Assembly (NCBI GenBank): GCA_000729835.1
Contig: JFHB01000034.1
Span: forward strand, 164,062-228,061
Direction: 5' to 3'
From: Atkinsonella hypoxylon
Lineage: Eukaryota; Ascomycota; Sordariomycetes; Hypocreales; Clavicipitaceae
Length of the DNA stretch: 64,000 nt
In this document: positions 43,664 through 55,379 of the stretch, one piece after another
How the letters are laid out: every line of letters begins with the position of its first letter
How positions within the stretch are numbered: the first letter of the stretch is position 1
Notes under the pieces: generated by a model
The model's input: only the letters and a program-made list of their open reading frames with translations
Database searches by the model: none
Told to the model about the DNA's origin: nothing
Position numbers and translations under genes: made by a program

Positions 43664-45418
43664 ATTCTGAGACAAGAGGACGGTCATCGGCCACGGGCCT
43701 GGACAAACCCGAGTACAAGGTCCATCAATGTCTGCCAACGGACTGTCGAAGATGTGTCTCTGGAGAACTAGGCAAAGGAATGCAATCCACCCCCTCGACA
43801 AATATCTTTCGCTTTTGGCACTGAAGTGGAACTTGCGTATTCATCATATGATAGACGTTATGGTGCATTAACTAGAAGGTTTGCATCGATAGATAGACTG
43901 TATCGCTGCTCTGCAGCTGGACCATATAATTGGACATTGTCTTGCGTCGTTCGGGAGTGGCCGTGTCAGACGAATTCCCGGGAGCGTCTTGGAGTGTCGA
44001 CGCTACCGTGACTTGTTCAGTTGGAACCTCAAGATGACGCTTGGACAGAAAGGCAGAGGGAGTTGGGCAGAATGACAAGCAATTATCTCAACTGGATTTA
44101 AGGATCCCCATCAATAGGCGGTATCCAAGTTCGGTAACACGAATGCAGGTTCAACTAGGAAGTGATGGATACACAGCCCAGACTGCAGGGACCACGGGAT
44201 CGGCAAATCTCGTCAGAAATTTATCTGGCATGCAGGGATGCAGCTCCTCTCAGGACCAGCATCGCGGCTGTATAATAATCTGGTTTATCACCCTGCAAGG
44301 ACAACGAATGCTAGAATTATTGGTCCTTAGCTACAATATCTTCAGTTGCAAGTACTAACTCGTGTTTTGAAGACACCAAGAAGAGATATACTCTTTTTCT
44401 CTTTGTAATATCTAGGTTGTCTTTGACGATTCTCGTGCAATAGCCAGTCGTAGATATATTCTATGTGTATACTACTAAAACGGTTAATATAAAAGCATAA
44501 TATAATCTTTTCTTTCTATAAAAGCTTCATATCAGCTACTACCTACCTACTAGGAGAAGGAATCTCTTAAGGCCCTAGTCTCATCATTTTGTAATTTTTG
44601 TTTGGTTTATTCGATAGATCATGTGGCCTTGTAGAATGAAGTTTTATTCTATTCCAAGCCCCAAATAAGTATGCTCATGTCACGGAGTTCTCAACCTCTT
44701 TTCCCCAGCCTGGACAGCTGTCACAATTTGTCAAACGGTTTCATAACGTGGTGAAGCCAGGGTATAATATTGTTGACTGAGAATGAACAGCATTCCAGTT
44801 TCCAACATACATTGAGGAGCGGCGATGCATATAAGCGGGCAAGCCATCATTCAGCCGCAAAAGAGAGACTAACTATCACAGAACAACAACTCAGAGTCAT
44901 AAAAAGAACAAAGGTCAACTCGCCCAGTTCAAGCGTTATTTGCATCTTAGATGTGTTACGAAGAATAGGTCACAGGGAAAGATCACATTGTCACAGCTGC
45001 ATTCGGTCCTGGTCTTGTATGAGAAATGGCTTTATTGATTGAGACGATGCCGCGAGAGACAGCGTGCGACCAAATATAACATAAATAAAGGGGCGAAACG
45101 GAATCATCCTCTTCAGGTCGAGAAATGGTGACTGGATTATGTGACGACTGAATTCTCTCCCAAAGGCATGCAGCTTATCCCAAGAATATTGCATTTATCA
45201 GATCTTGTCCACCTCCTTGTGCTTGTCGCAAGTTATGGTACAAAAGCAAGCAATGTTTTACAGTAGTTACATTGAAGAGACAGTCGTACAGGACAGTGCG
45301 CTCAAAACTTTCACTTAATAGCGACCTCATATGCCCTCGTACAAGATCAATCTTTCTGGAAGGCAGCTAAGTGGCATGGCCTCGATTACAACCAAATGGT
45401 TCTTCAACATGTAAGTTT
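43664..45418. other. Intergenic region
   Basis: About 1.75 kb with no recognisable gene. The stretch 44380-44560 is AT-rich with many TATA/TAG words, suggestive of an old RIP-affected repeat. The remaining part has only short overlapping open frames without domains. Confidence 0.4.
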
Positions 45419-48400
45419 CTACGCATGCAGCTCGGATTCCTCTGGAATCGTGGCGAATTTGGTCAGGACGTGTTTGAGGGCAGGGCGTCGAATAGGTTTG
45501 CTGAGAAACTCGTTCATGCCAGACTCCATGCATTCCTTCACATTGCTCTCCTCGGAAAACGCTGTCAAGGCAACAATGGGTGCTACATAGCCCATCTTGC
45601 GGATTAAACGTGTTGACTGCAGCCCATCTAGGTTTGGCATCTGCACATCCATGAATATGAGATCGAACTGCTGGTTCTCTTCCATGTTAGCCTTGACCAA
45701 CTCATATGCTTCTTGGCCATCTTTCGCGATAGTAACATTGTGTACTTTCTCAAGCTTAAGCATTCTGCTAACAACTTCAATGTTTGTCGAGTTGTCATCC
45801 GCCACGAGAACTCGCAGCTCACAATGGCCGTCTTTCTCAGCCTTCACTTTTTGGATGGCAGCCTTCTTCTGGTCCTCACTTGCTGGAGTCGGACTCGGTG
45901 CAAAAAAAGGCGTGCTGAGCCCAACCAAGCGAGGTTGGTTGTCTTTCCTTACCGTGGAGAGGTCCTTGGATGCCTCTTGCTCATGCACCATAACGCTGCC
46001 AAGGGAGCTGCGGTGAGATCCCTCGTTAACAGAGCCAGGGCTTGGGGCTCGCGACCAAATACTGCTTGTTGCAGTGCTTGGCACACGATCTTTGACGTGA
46101 CGCAGGGGTATTCTGAGCGAAAAAGTCGATCCAACACCTTCCGTACTGGTACAACTAATGGACCCGCCCATGAGTTTAGCCAGCTGGGAGCAGATGCTCA
46201 AGCCTAGCCCAGTCCCCCCGAACTTCTTGCTTAGGCTTGAATCAACTTGAACAAAAGGTTCAAAAATCTTTTCTTCCATATCTTTTGGTATACCTCTGCC
46301 TGTGTCCTTGACTTCAAACTCGAAGAGGTATGGCCTGGCGTTCAGTCGAGGGGGCGTTTGGGAACGCTCTTTGACATGATCGTGAGAGTTGACCCTCGAA
46401 GTCTTGTGGTTCACACCCCGACCCTTCCGTGTCGAGGTGGTTGTTGTAGCCTTAGATAAGGAGGATCGCGTGGACCCCGAGCTTTCTCTCTGTTTTTGTC
46501 GTCCAGCTCTCAAGGAGCTGTTCTTGGTTGAATTTCCCTCATCATCATTAGGTTCAGTCTCACCAATGCATCGGATTCTAAGCTGAACCTTGCCTCCGGC
46601 TGGCGTGAACTTCAAGCTGTTGCTGACTAGATTAATTATGACTTGCAAGATCCTATGCTGATCTCCCCAGAGATACATGTCTCGCAATCGACCTATTCCT
46701 GGAGGACCCAAGGCCGATAGTTTCCTAGCGACAGTAACCTGATCCAAGTTGTCGGCTGCTTCCTCGTTCTCGAAGCCGAGAAAATTAACCTCGAATGCAA
46801 TTCTGCTCTCACGAACCTGTTTGTCAAAGATAGACAAGACTTGAGACCTGATTTCTCCCAAACGGAACTCCTTGTCTTCAAGTTTGATTTGGTGACTAAT
46901 CTGGTTCTTGGAGAAACTGAGAAGGTCTTCAAGAAGATGTAAAAGTAGTTCCCCTGTTTCAATCAGCAGAATGATACAGTGATCACAGGATCAGTTCTAT
47001 CTTACCTGATCTGTACAGAGTTTTGAGTGAGTGTTGTATGCGTAACACGTCATTATCCTCCATACAAACACTGCATATGCCCATAATGCCATTCAATGGT
47101 GTCTTCAGCTCATGTGAAATATTTGCAATAAAAAGGGTCTTGCTTTCATTTGCAGCTTCAGCGGCCTTTTTACTGATCTCCAACTCCCGCGTTCTTTCGG
47201 CCACTTTTTCGTCTAGGGACGTATATTGTTTCACCAACTCGTCAGTCATTTCGTTGTACACTCCGGTGAGTTCGGTCAGCTCATCTGTAATGAAGTGCTT
47301 TCGCTCGTCCACTCGAGCCGGGATTTTGAAAATGCGACGATGATTATCTATTTCGGCTTGAGTCATTGCTCGTTTACGCCTCATGAATGGTCGGCGAAGA
47401 CTGGCGAAGACTCCGTTTCTAGAAACAGACGACAAAGTTCTATCGGAGCTGGGGCTATGGTCATCGCAATCGTAATCGTCGTACATTTCTTCGTATCCTG
47501 GTGGATTAATCGAGTTTTCGGTGGCGGTTTTCAGACGTCGGATCGGGCGAACGCTAAGGTGTGCACAAGGGAAGACGAGGAGCATTGCTAGACCAGCGGT
47601 TCCAAACACGCAAGCCAGGAGAATTTCTCGTAGCGTGGCAATCGGCTCGAATTCCTCAGTTCCTGCTTTTTCAACTACTATCGCCCAGTCCACTAGTGTG
47701 GACTGGGACCGAGCCACTCCTACTGCCACAGAGACTCCCTGCTCATTTTGCGACGACAAAAGTGCTCTGGCATTATTGGGTTGAGAATTGAACTTATAAA
47801 AGGCATCGAGAACGCCGAGGTATTGAGACAGTGTGAATCCACTGCTATAGTTGCCGTCTCTATAATCCCTCTTCAAGTGACGTTCCATCTCTCCAGAAAC
47901 GGATATTGGGGGTAAAACGAAACGAACTACAGTATCATCCAGTGAAGCCTTGGTTGGCTGGTAAGTCTTGTTGGCAGGAATGATCTCCGGAGGGAAATGA
48001 TTGGAAGGACTCTCTGGCCCGACAACAAGGACCATGCCTGTTGATCCTAAGCCTTCCCGGGAAGACTGAACTTCGATGAGAGACCCGGCTGACATGATTA
48101 GTGTCATATAGCCCAATACGAAATTTTGTATGTTTAGCGATCGAACAGGTATCGTCAGTGACATCAACGCAAATGACTCATTGATCATCAATGGTCCAAG
48201 TAGAAGACCGCCGTTGTCGCTTACCCGAACTCCAGGAAAGGCATTTGCACCTACGGCCGGCGTTGACGGCACGTAGGGATTGGGATAACCAAGATTTTCG
48301 TACGTTACGTTCGGGTATAGTGATGGTGGGTATCCGTACTCAGTATCGCTTAGATTTACTTTTGAGCCATTTGGTGTTAGATAAGGCAAAAGAATATTCT

Positions 48401-48821
48401 GAACTTGTGCTCCAACACCCCCGCCCGTAACGTTCAGCAGGCCACCAGGTTTCGCGCCAGTCTGGTTCCTCGAATACAGCCTTGCCTGAAGCACACCAGT
48501 CAGTCGATTCGTGCTCATGGCACTCTCCAAATCGGAACGGGCGACGGCGAAAGGATTGGTCGCATTCTCATTGTAGAAGTCGACGTACGCCTGTTGAAGG
48601 AGTAGGCGGGTGGATATTGTTTGACTGATAGTCACGAGCAGCTTGAGCTCTGAGTCGATCCTGGAAGCCTTGAGTGACGCTGTCAAAGACAGGCCGTTGG
48701 ACGCAACCCCGGTGACAAAGTTGTGGACATAGATCCAGGTTGAGATTGAAACGATGGTGAGGGCGATCGAGACTGCAAATAGAACGAGTGCAGCCAATTG
48801 TTCCCTAATAGAGATCCTCAT
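45419..48821 (-). CDS. Sln1-type hybrid histidine kinase
   Basis: Membrane osmosensor-type kinase that feeds a phosphorelay (HPt protein, then response regulators) controlling the HOG MAP-kinase cascade. Two exons on the complement, 47006-48821 and 45419-46953, with a 52-base intron; 1116 residues. Order of parts: a first transmembrane helix (residues about 8-34), a large extracellular sensor with many NxS/T sites, a second transmembrane helix (about ILLACVFGTAGLAMLLVF), a HAMP-like linker, the HisKA box NISHELKTPLNGI with phospho-His at about 570, the HATPase domain (LVSNSLKFTP, DTGRGIP, GTGLGLSI), and a C-terminal receiver with phospho-Asp at about 1041 in LIFMDVQMPNLDG and the conserved Lys in FLSKPI. 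All catalytic residues are present. A miniature transposon lies about 0.5 kb upstream of its start. Confidence 0.94.
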
Positions 48822-49196
48822 TTTGACAAGTCTTTTCGAGATTTGAAGGTGGTTTCGCCGGTGGCGGCCAGATGATCATTGTTTGCGAAGCATTATCTGA
48901 TGGAGGCGGCCTGGTTCGTCGGGAGTAGACCTTGAATCATGTCGTAATCCCAGAGTAGTCTGTATGATAGAGCATCATTTGGCTTACTGTGAGCTCTGGA
49001 TAAATTAGGCGCGTCTGGAGCTGCTGAGGCTCTGGCTGTACTTGGCGTAGTCGCGGGTTGGGGAAATGAAAAACGCTCTGGCAGAAGAAGACAAACACGA
49101 TAGAGCTGATGCACAAATACTCCGGAGAAAGAAAGCTGCTAACTAACAAGCAAGACTCCAGGAATGCGAGTACGCTAGTGGCAGTTTGGTGGGCTT

Positions 49197-49256
49197 GCCG
49201 CCTGGTCATCCCTGGTCATCCCTGGCCTTCCCTGGCCTTCCCTGGTCTTCCCTGCA
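49197..49256. repeat. Ten-base tandem repeat (CCTGGYCWTC)n
   Basis: About five to six copies of a ten-base unit, alternating TGGTCATCCC and TGGCCTTCCC forms. It lies between the kinase promoter and the adjacent MITE. Confidence 0.85.
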
Positions 49257-49305
49257 GCCTTAGCAGGGGCAGCTTATTGGCTCCACTTAACTAGCGCCTG
49301 TCAGC

Positions 49306-49701
49306 GGGGTTCCAGTAAATCTCAGGTCCAGACCATGTGTGCATTGGTCCAGGGTGGAGCCAAAAAGGGTGTATTTTTCGCAGGCGGTGAAGCATTTAGC
49401 ATATACTGGGCATATGCCTAGCATATGCTAAATGCACAGTGTATTAGTGCGAATTAACATTTTTATATTTAGTAGTATATACACTAATATATAGTATAGT
49501 GCACTAATATCTAGGCTTATAGTGCTATAAAAATGCGCGCTCTATAGAGTCTAGATCTCTTGCTTAGAAATTAATACTGTGTGCTTAGTATATGCTGAGT
49601 ATATGCTGGGTATATGCCATTCTGCCTAAATCTACACCCGCTCTGGCTCCACTCTGGACCAATGCACACATGGTCTGGACCTGAGATTTACTGTACACCC
49701 C
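49306..49701. mobile_element. hAT-like MITE, copy 1, with 8-bp target duplication
   Basis: A 396-base element with near-perfect terminal inverted repeats of about 60 bases. It starts GGGG then CAGTAAATCTCAGG and ends with the inverted form ending CCCC. The eight-base sequence CTGTCAGC flanks it on both sides (49298-49305 and 49702-49709), a target-site duplication length typical of hAT elements. Subterminal sequence is rich in AGCATATAC/AGCATATGC words, and the centre is AT-rich with no coding capacity. A second copy in opposite orientation is at 59373-59732. Being non-coding, it would need a transposase from elsewhere. Confidence 0.9.
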
Positions 49702-50847
49702 CTGTCAGCTCAGGGTCGGAATCGAGATCGAGATCGACCATGTTAGTACAGTGCGTCCCGGGTAATTGTTGACGGGGGAGAAAAAAAAAATCACGTGGCT
49801 TTATTCTTCGTTGCGTAGCTAGCTCTCTTGCGGCATAGCGAGCTGCTTTCGCCGGACCGTCACGGCTGGCCGGACCTGGCACGCAGCTGGCAGGCAGCTA
49901 GCTGGCATAGCTAAGACGAGTTTAATACTTCACAGCAGACTTTAACAGTGATTTTGTCTGCAACTAGGTGTTGTGGAAAGGCAAGAGCTATACTGATCGA
50001 TTTCTTGGAATTAGGACTTTCTGATAAGCTACTTATTGTACGGGGGTACGATACTAGATAGAGTGGCTATAGAAACTTTATATTTATAAGATTCTAGTTC
50101 GTATAGCTAGCTATAAGTTAAATTTTTTTTTTCTACAAATTTTTTTTTCTTTCGTTTTCTTATATCAATAAATTTGCAGAAGATAACAAATTGAGCTAAA
50201 ATTCTCTATTCGACGTTTTATGTATTCTGTTTCTCTTATAAAGACTCTAGTTGTGTTTTTTTTTTCCGGGTGATTCAAGGCATTGTAGATGCAGTAATTA
50301 CATCTTAAAGAAGGTAGATCAGTTGGTTGGATTGACGCGTTCTGGATCTATACTAAATTTGGATGGGAAACGTTCGGAATCGCCCAAACCTACTGTTGTT
50401 ACGGATCGGATGCGGTCTTGTAATGGGTGAATCCTTCTGCGGAGCAGTCGGATTCGACGTAACGTTAAAAGTGTATGTATGGATGCTTCGTAACTGAGGT
50501 CCTTTTCTGGAGCTACTAGTAATATGTATTGTGAGATGTATAATTGATAATGATGAATCTAGCTATCTGCTGCTTGGTTCTGGCTGTATGTGTTCGAGAG
50601 ACACGCGCCCGTGTGTCCTACGGATTCGTGGTTTATCCCGTAACAACTATAGTTGGCACCTTACCGCACTTGAAGGGGTGATTTTGCTTGTCGAGCATCC
50701 GCATTGAAAGAAACGCTGTATATTTTTGCATGAAATTATACAATAGTCTATATCATGGTTGCACAAGAGTATCCTATATCATAAGTTGAATCACGTGTCC
50801 CATTCCTCCTCTTTGTTTTGTCAAGCACTGCCGTCCGGTATAGTCAG

Positions 50848-52251
50848 TTACGATGCTATTATCTTCTTCCGACTTGACCAGTCGCATAAGTAAGCAATAG
50901 CAAGTGAAGCAACAAATATATATGCAGAAGAGACACCTATCCAGACAGTTTCTGCATGATATGCCCTGCTCCATTCTAGCCGCGTGGCACTCTCGATGTC
51001 ATCGGCATTCAGCAATCCCGTTCCCTCCTCTACCAGCGTCTTCCAGATGAAGTCACGCTTTGATATGGGCCAGGTCGGCGTACTCCAGTAACGCGAAACC
51101 AAGTTCTTAGCTGCAGCTGCTTCCAGAGATGCGCGAATCTTCGCTCGCTGGCCGGCACTCAGTAACGTAAAGACCGATCCAACCTCGCGCATGAAATTAC
51201 CTGATGCACTGTAGAACTTGGCAAGAGGAAGCCCCAAAAACGACTCTACCTGACACCCTGAGAGCGTACCAAATTTTGTAGGATCGTTGAGCGCTCCGAT
51301 CGGAGCGTCGAGAAAGCTGTCACTGTAAAGGGCTAACGCGCCGCACCCTACGCCTGTGACGTTGGAGTTTTCCATGTTTCCTGAACCGACTACAGTGACA
51401 GGTCCTCGTTTGAAGATTGGCTGTGATGTTGAATTCGATGTCGCGTTGTATTCAAGTCTGGACAGATAACCGCGATCTCGCAGTGGCTGCAATTGCTTGT
51501 CCACAAGAGGCCAGATATCGGTTGCCTCACCTTTCACATCAATCAGAAGCACGAGAGTTTTTTCGGGCGAGGTTTGGTATACGCCATGTGGAGTACCATC
51601 AGGATGGGCCGGATTAGAAGCATTGACTGCATTTAGCATGTCCAGAATTTGTACGATAGGGTCAATGTACAGGGACTGTAGAGTGCGGTTGTTGGATAGC
51701 TGCGAAGGATGGTGTCCAACCAAGAGGTTGTTCTTATCGCCATTTAGCCATACATCGGCCTCAACACTCATACAACCAGCCGCGAGTGCGGAATACAGAG
51801 GGTGAGGTCGCCAGTAGTCATTGTGTGAGTGAACTGGCACGGGTATCACTGACCGCGAATAGTCTGCGACATACGATTCTGGAGTCGGTGCGTTTGTGGT
51901 GATGGGGTTGATGGAAATAAAGTTGTGCGATAGAGTCGGCCTCATGGCCCTTGGCTGAGCAGCCCATGTGATAACCATAATGATACCACTTGACAGAGTT
52001 TCTCTCGTATAAGCAAATATCCAGTTCTCTGCAGTAGAATAGCGGTCTTACATGGCAATTCCTGTTCCTCCACTCGCTAAGAGCCACAAAAGCACAGATC
52101 GACCACGGACGATCTCATATCTGTCTGGCTTTAATTTCCGCCGACGGTGGTGGTTTATCGTGGTGCTGGTTTTGAGAACGTTTTCATCCTCCAGACTTCT
52201 ATCGGGTGCGGAGGTGCTCATGATGTCGGTAGCCTGTTTAGCGATTTCCAT
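50848..52251 (-). CDS. AIM6-like PLC-type phosphodiesterase family membrane protein
   Basis: Two exons on the complement: 52052-52251 and 50848-51988, with a 63-base intron (GTAAGA donor, CAAG acceptor); 446 residues. The intron was chosen because it keeps the frame and joins two halves of one hydrophobic helix (SVLLWLLASGGTGIA then IGIIMVITWA), giving an N-terminal signal anchor after a short basic cytosolic tail. The lumenal/extracellular domain begins with the PLC-like phosphodiesterase motif VHSHNDYWR and VEADVWL, matching fungal AIM6 (altered inheritance of mitochondria protein 6) proteins, whose biochemical role is not well known. Several N-glycosylation sites are present. A second transmembrane helix (VWIGVSSAYIFVASLAIAYL) and a basic tail end the protein. 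The start could lie further upstream, as the frame stays open to 52413. Confidence 0.85.
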
Positions 52252-53174
52252 GGCTTGCCAATCTACTCTCAAGGGGACATGATTTGGGAGCAAATGCGAT
52301 ACTTGCTGGTCTGGTTCGCGACAAACTACATATGAGCGAGGTCTGGGAGTGTGTAGTCTTTCAAGGATCCGGAAGATAACCGGTGCATACTTGCACAGCC
52401 CGTCAGCAACCACATCTCCACCATTCTCCGTTGGCTAGCTGCAGGGCAAGTTTGTGGTTTAGTTTCATCTCCTTCAGGCCAAAACATGTAACTAACAGTG
52501 GGCATCGTTGGTCTCAGCAATAAAACACTCCTTTCAACTGGTGGCTGCGCCACTCAGCATCAGCCGAGGGAGCAGTGAGGACACTACGGAGTCAAGGAGT
52601 ACTGCGGCTGTGACTTAACGGAGCAGAGCAGACTAGACAGACTGGCCACCAGAACGTGCCGTCTTGGCGGCGTGTGGCTGGTCGGACTCTTTCCGAACTG
52701 TTATTGTTTCTAGGTATGAGATCAATGTCGGGTGTGTGTGGGCGTGTGTGGGCGTGTGTGGGTCACATTCATCCACCTGCATAGCCCTTTCTGTAGAGCA
52801 ACGCCACGTGACTAGGCAACTAGAGGGTACAAAACATAGGCTAAAGAATGGCGTTGTTTTTTATGTAAGAGGGATTGTCGTACCTTATATATAACAACGA
52901 AGGAGTTGCACTAAAAAATTGCTATTACTCACTTTTCCCATAGCCTGTACAGTTCTAAATTGGACTTGACATGCCAGTGTAAGGGCCTGCGATATATGCT
53001 GGTGACACTAATTCCTATTAACGTGAGCTGTTAAGGTTAACAGTAGAATTAGTGACGCTGCCGATGTGTGCGATCTGGGAATTTGAAATGTGGGGGGTTC
53101 GTGTGTCAAGCTTAGCTAATATACCATTTATAACGAAGCAGTCCCAGTAAAAAATCGTGCAAAAAGGAAACGTA
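52252..53174. other. Intergenic region
   Basis: 5' flank of the AIM6-like gene and 3' flank of tRNA-Glu. Contains a (GTGTGTGGGC)n repeat at 52730-52763 and an AT-rich part from about 52860. If the AIM6-like protein starts further upstream, the first ~160 bases may be coding. No other gene was seen. Confidence 0.45.
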
Positions 53175-53246
53175 CTCCGGTACAGGGAATCGAACCCTGG
53201 GCTGCTCGGTGAGAGCGAGCGATGTTAGCCACTACACCATACCGGA
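53175..53246 (-). tRNA. tRNA-Glu(CTC)
   Basis: 72 bases, no intron. On the minus strand it starts TCCGGTA and ends TACCGGA plus discriminator G, giving a perfect seven-pair acceptor stem. D arm TGGTGTAGTGGCTAACA, anticodon stem GCTCG/CGAGC around loop CTCTCAC (anticodon CTC), T arm with GGTTCGATTCC. All invariant bases are in place. Confidence 0.95.
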
Positions 53247-54510
53247 TGTTTAACTGGATACGCTAGATTGATTGGCTAATTTAAATTATGAATTATACAA
53301 AGTTTCTTCTCACACTTACTTATATGGTGATATGCACACCATGTCGCCTATCACGTAGCTTCAGACAAAAAACTCTCGTAGAAACGAAGTTGCTTGCAGC
53401 TCTGTAAAGTACGTTTATCAAAAAGCTCCGCTTTCCTGGTTCCAATTTTTAAGTTGTCATGGCTCAAACGTTTTGTGGCGCATGTTTCGCCGGCAGGAAC
53501 TGGTTTCAGATACCTTGCTTTCGGCATTAACACTGAGTCAATAAAAATCACTGAAACGCAAGCTGACAAAAAATACAGTGGGTGAGTTAAATACCTAGTG
53601 AAGAATTTAACGATTCCATCCGACAATTGTACTGTAGGGTCACGTGGCAACTGCTGTCCCATATGACCAACCTCTACGGAATACGGAATATATAATAATA
53701 TATATAGTCTGCACATAAAACAATCAACAACTCGAACACGTTAAATTTTCTACATATCGATGAATAGGCTTTACCACCTATTTCTTTATACCAATTTGGT
53801 CCGTAACACTATATCTTTATAATATATATTTATAAGGAGCAATAAAAGTCATAAAGAGTTCTTTACATTCCTTTTAAGCTGATAACTATTATATTATGTA
53901 CACTTCTTTTAGGCAATTGTTATGGAGAGCCCAATCGGGCCATAGCGGATGCCTGCGCGCTCCATGCGGGGGTTAGCCCAATCCTAGTGTCGCCCACGCC
54001 AATTGCGACAAAAGAATAACTAGTTAGCTACTCCGTACGTACTGTACAAATCGCACGACTCTGTACAATTGACATCTATATCATAACTAGGTCAAAGACC
54101 CTAGTCCATAACAGCTATAAATAACCGATTAAATAAATGAAGATTAAATAACTAGTTCTAGCTTATAAAAGAGAATACAAGGGCTTTTATTCTTAATTCT
54201 AAGATAAAAAGAAACTGTATCTTCTCACGTAAAGAGGCCTCCTGCTAGTTATGCCCTAAAATGCGCTTTAGGCATCACTCTCACTTGCTCATAGGGGCTC
54301 CTGCATAATAATGCAAGGAGCTGCGCCGGGCAACAGAAGGCCCGCGTCTGACTCACTTCTAGACGCCGCCGACTCGGAGCTCGTTGACTTACCAAAAAAA
54401 AAAACCAAGAACAACAAGCCTACTAGGACGCAGCTTTCTCAATTATATACAGTACTGCCAGTGTGACTTCAAAAGACCCGATTGATGGCCACAACGACAG
54501 AACAAGCATT
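53247..54510. other. AT-rich intergenic region
   Basis: About 1.3 kb. The part 53690-54240 is AT-rich with many TATA and TAA/TAG words and a short GC island (53930-54005), the mosaic expected of a RIP-degraded repeat. TACTCCGTA is at 54029-54037. No gene was recognised. Confidence 0.45.
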
Positions 54511-55056
54511 ATGAACATATCGCCTCCCGAGGAACTTGTGGCAGGGGATTTATATCTACGTCGGTGGCAGCATTCTGATGTACAAGGCCTACACGCAGCT
54601 GCGAGCAGCTCAATCGCCGAGCTTTCCCTCTGGATGCCTTGGGCTGCCAATGTGTATGGCTTGAAGCAAGCTGAACAATTTCTCGACTTCACAAACAAAG
54701 CATGGGAGACCGGGGAAGAATACGACTATGCGCTAATCCTTCAAGGACGACCGAGCGGATCTTTTGGGTTGATGAAACCGCTTAGCGGGAAGGATGACAC
54801 CGTCGAGATTGGGTACTGGCTGGCTACGAGTGCAACCGGTCGCGGGGTGGCGACTCGGGCAGCAGCTTTGCTGGCGAGAACGGCAATCGAGCTAGGTGCT
54901 AAGTATGTTCAGATGCGGCATGATCGGCTCAACGAACGGAGTTCCAAGATTCCTTTCAGACTTGGATTCAAGAACATGGGGGTACATGTCCTCCAGGAAA
55001 AGGGCAAAAGCGAAAAGACAGAATGTGTGGTTTGGGAGACATATCACTGTCCTTAA
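54511..55056 (+). CDS. GNAT-family N-acetyltransferase (RimJ/RimL-like)
   Basis: Single exon, 181 residues from the ATG at 54511 (an in-frame GTG lies 48 bases upstream). The GNAT fold is visible: an N-terminal strand LYLRRWQHSD, an EIGYWL strand, and the acetyl-CoA pyrophosphate-binding loop ATGRGVATRAAALLAR, followed by YVQMRHDRLNERSSKIPFRLGFKNMGV, the typical NxxSxxxxxKxGF-like segment of the Acetyltransf_3 group. The usual phrase is VxxxNxxSxxxAxKxGF; here the Asn and Ser are kept. The acceptor substrate is unknown; this group includes protein N-terminal and small-molecule acetylases. Divergent in tail-to-tail fashion with the UNC93-like remnant. Confidence 0.8.
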   Translation: MNISPPEELVAGDLYLRRWQHSDVQGLHAAASSSIAELSLWMPWAANVYGLKQAEQFLDFTNKAWETGEEYDYALILQGRPSGSFGLMKPLSGKDDTVEIGYWLATSATGRGVATRAAALLARTAIELGAKYVQMRHDRLNERSSKIPFRLGFKNMGVHVLQEKGKSEKTECVVWETYHCP

Positions 55057-55379
55057 TTCAGAATAGTGAAGAGACATGAGGGGCTTTTGTGCATATTACG
55101 GCGACTGAGCGAAATGGGTTGCTATGTAAAACCTTGGTCGCACAGGAATAGATTGAAGCATAGGGATAAACTTGGACTTGGTCGTGGGCTTGCATGCTTG
55201 TCGGTGAGTACAGCTGTATTCGTCGAGAATCGAGCCATGCATGAAATACATGATCACAGTATCTCTATCCTTCGTAACGCCTGGTATAGGAGTGTCTAAT
55301 CGAGCATATACTTGTGGCGTGGCCACGACCGACTTCTGCGACATTCGACCCTCTTTTACACATCCTGTATCTGCCACTT
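55057..55379. other. Convergent intergenic region
   Basis: Between the 3' ends of the GNAT gene and the UNC93-like remnant. No feature was recognised. Confidence 0.4.

Larger units (their letters stand above)
48822..50847. other. Intergenic region carrying a miniature transposon
   Basis: About 2 kb between two minus-strand genes. It holds a tandem array of ten-base CATCCCTGGT/CTTCCCTGGC units (49197-49256), the hAT-like MITE copy 1 (49306-49701), and an AT-rich stretch from about 49930 to 50300. No gene was recognised. Confidence 0.5.
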
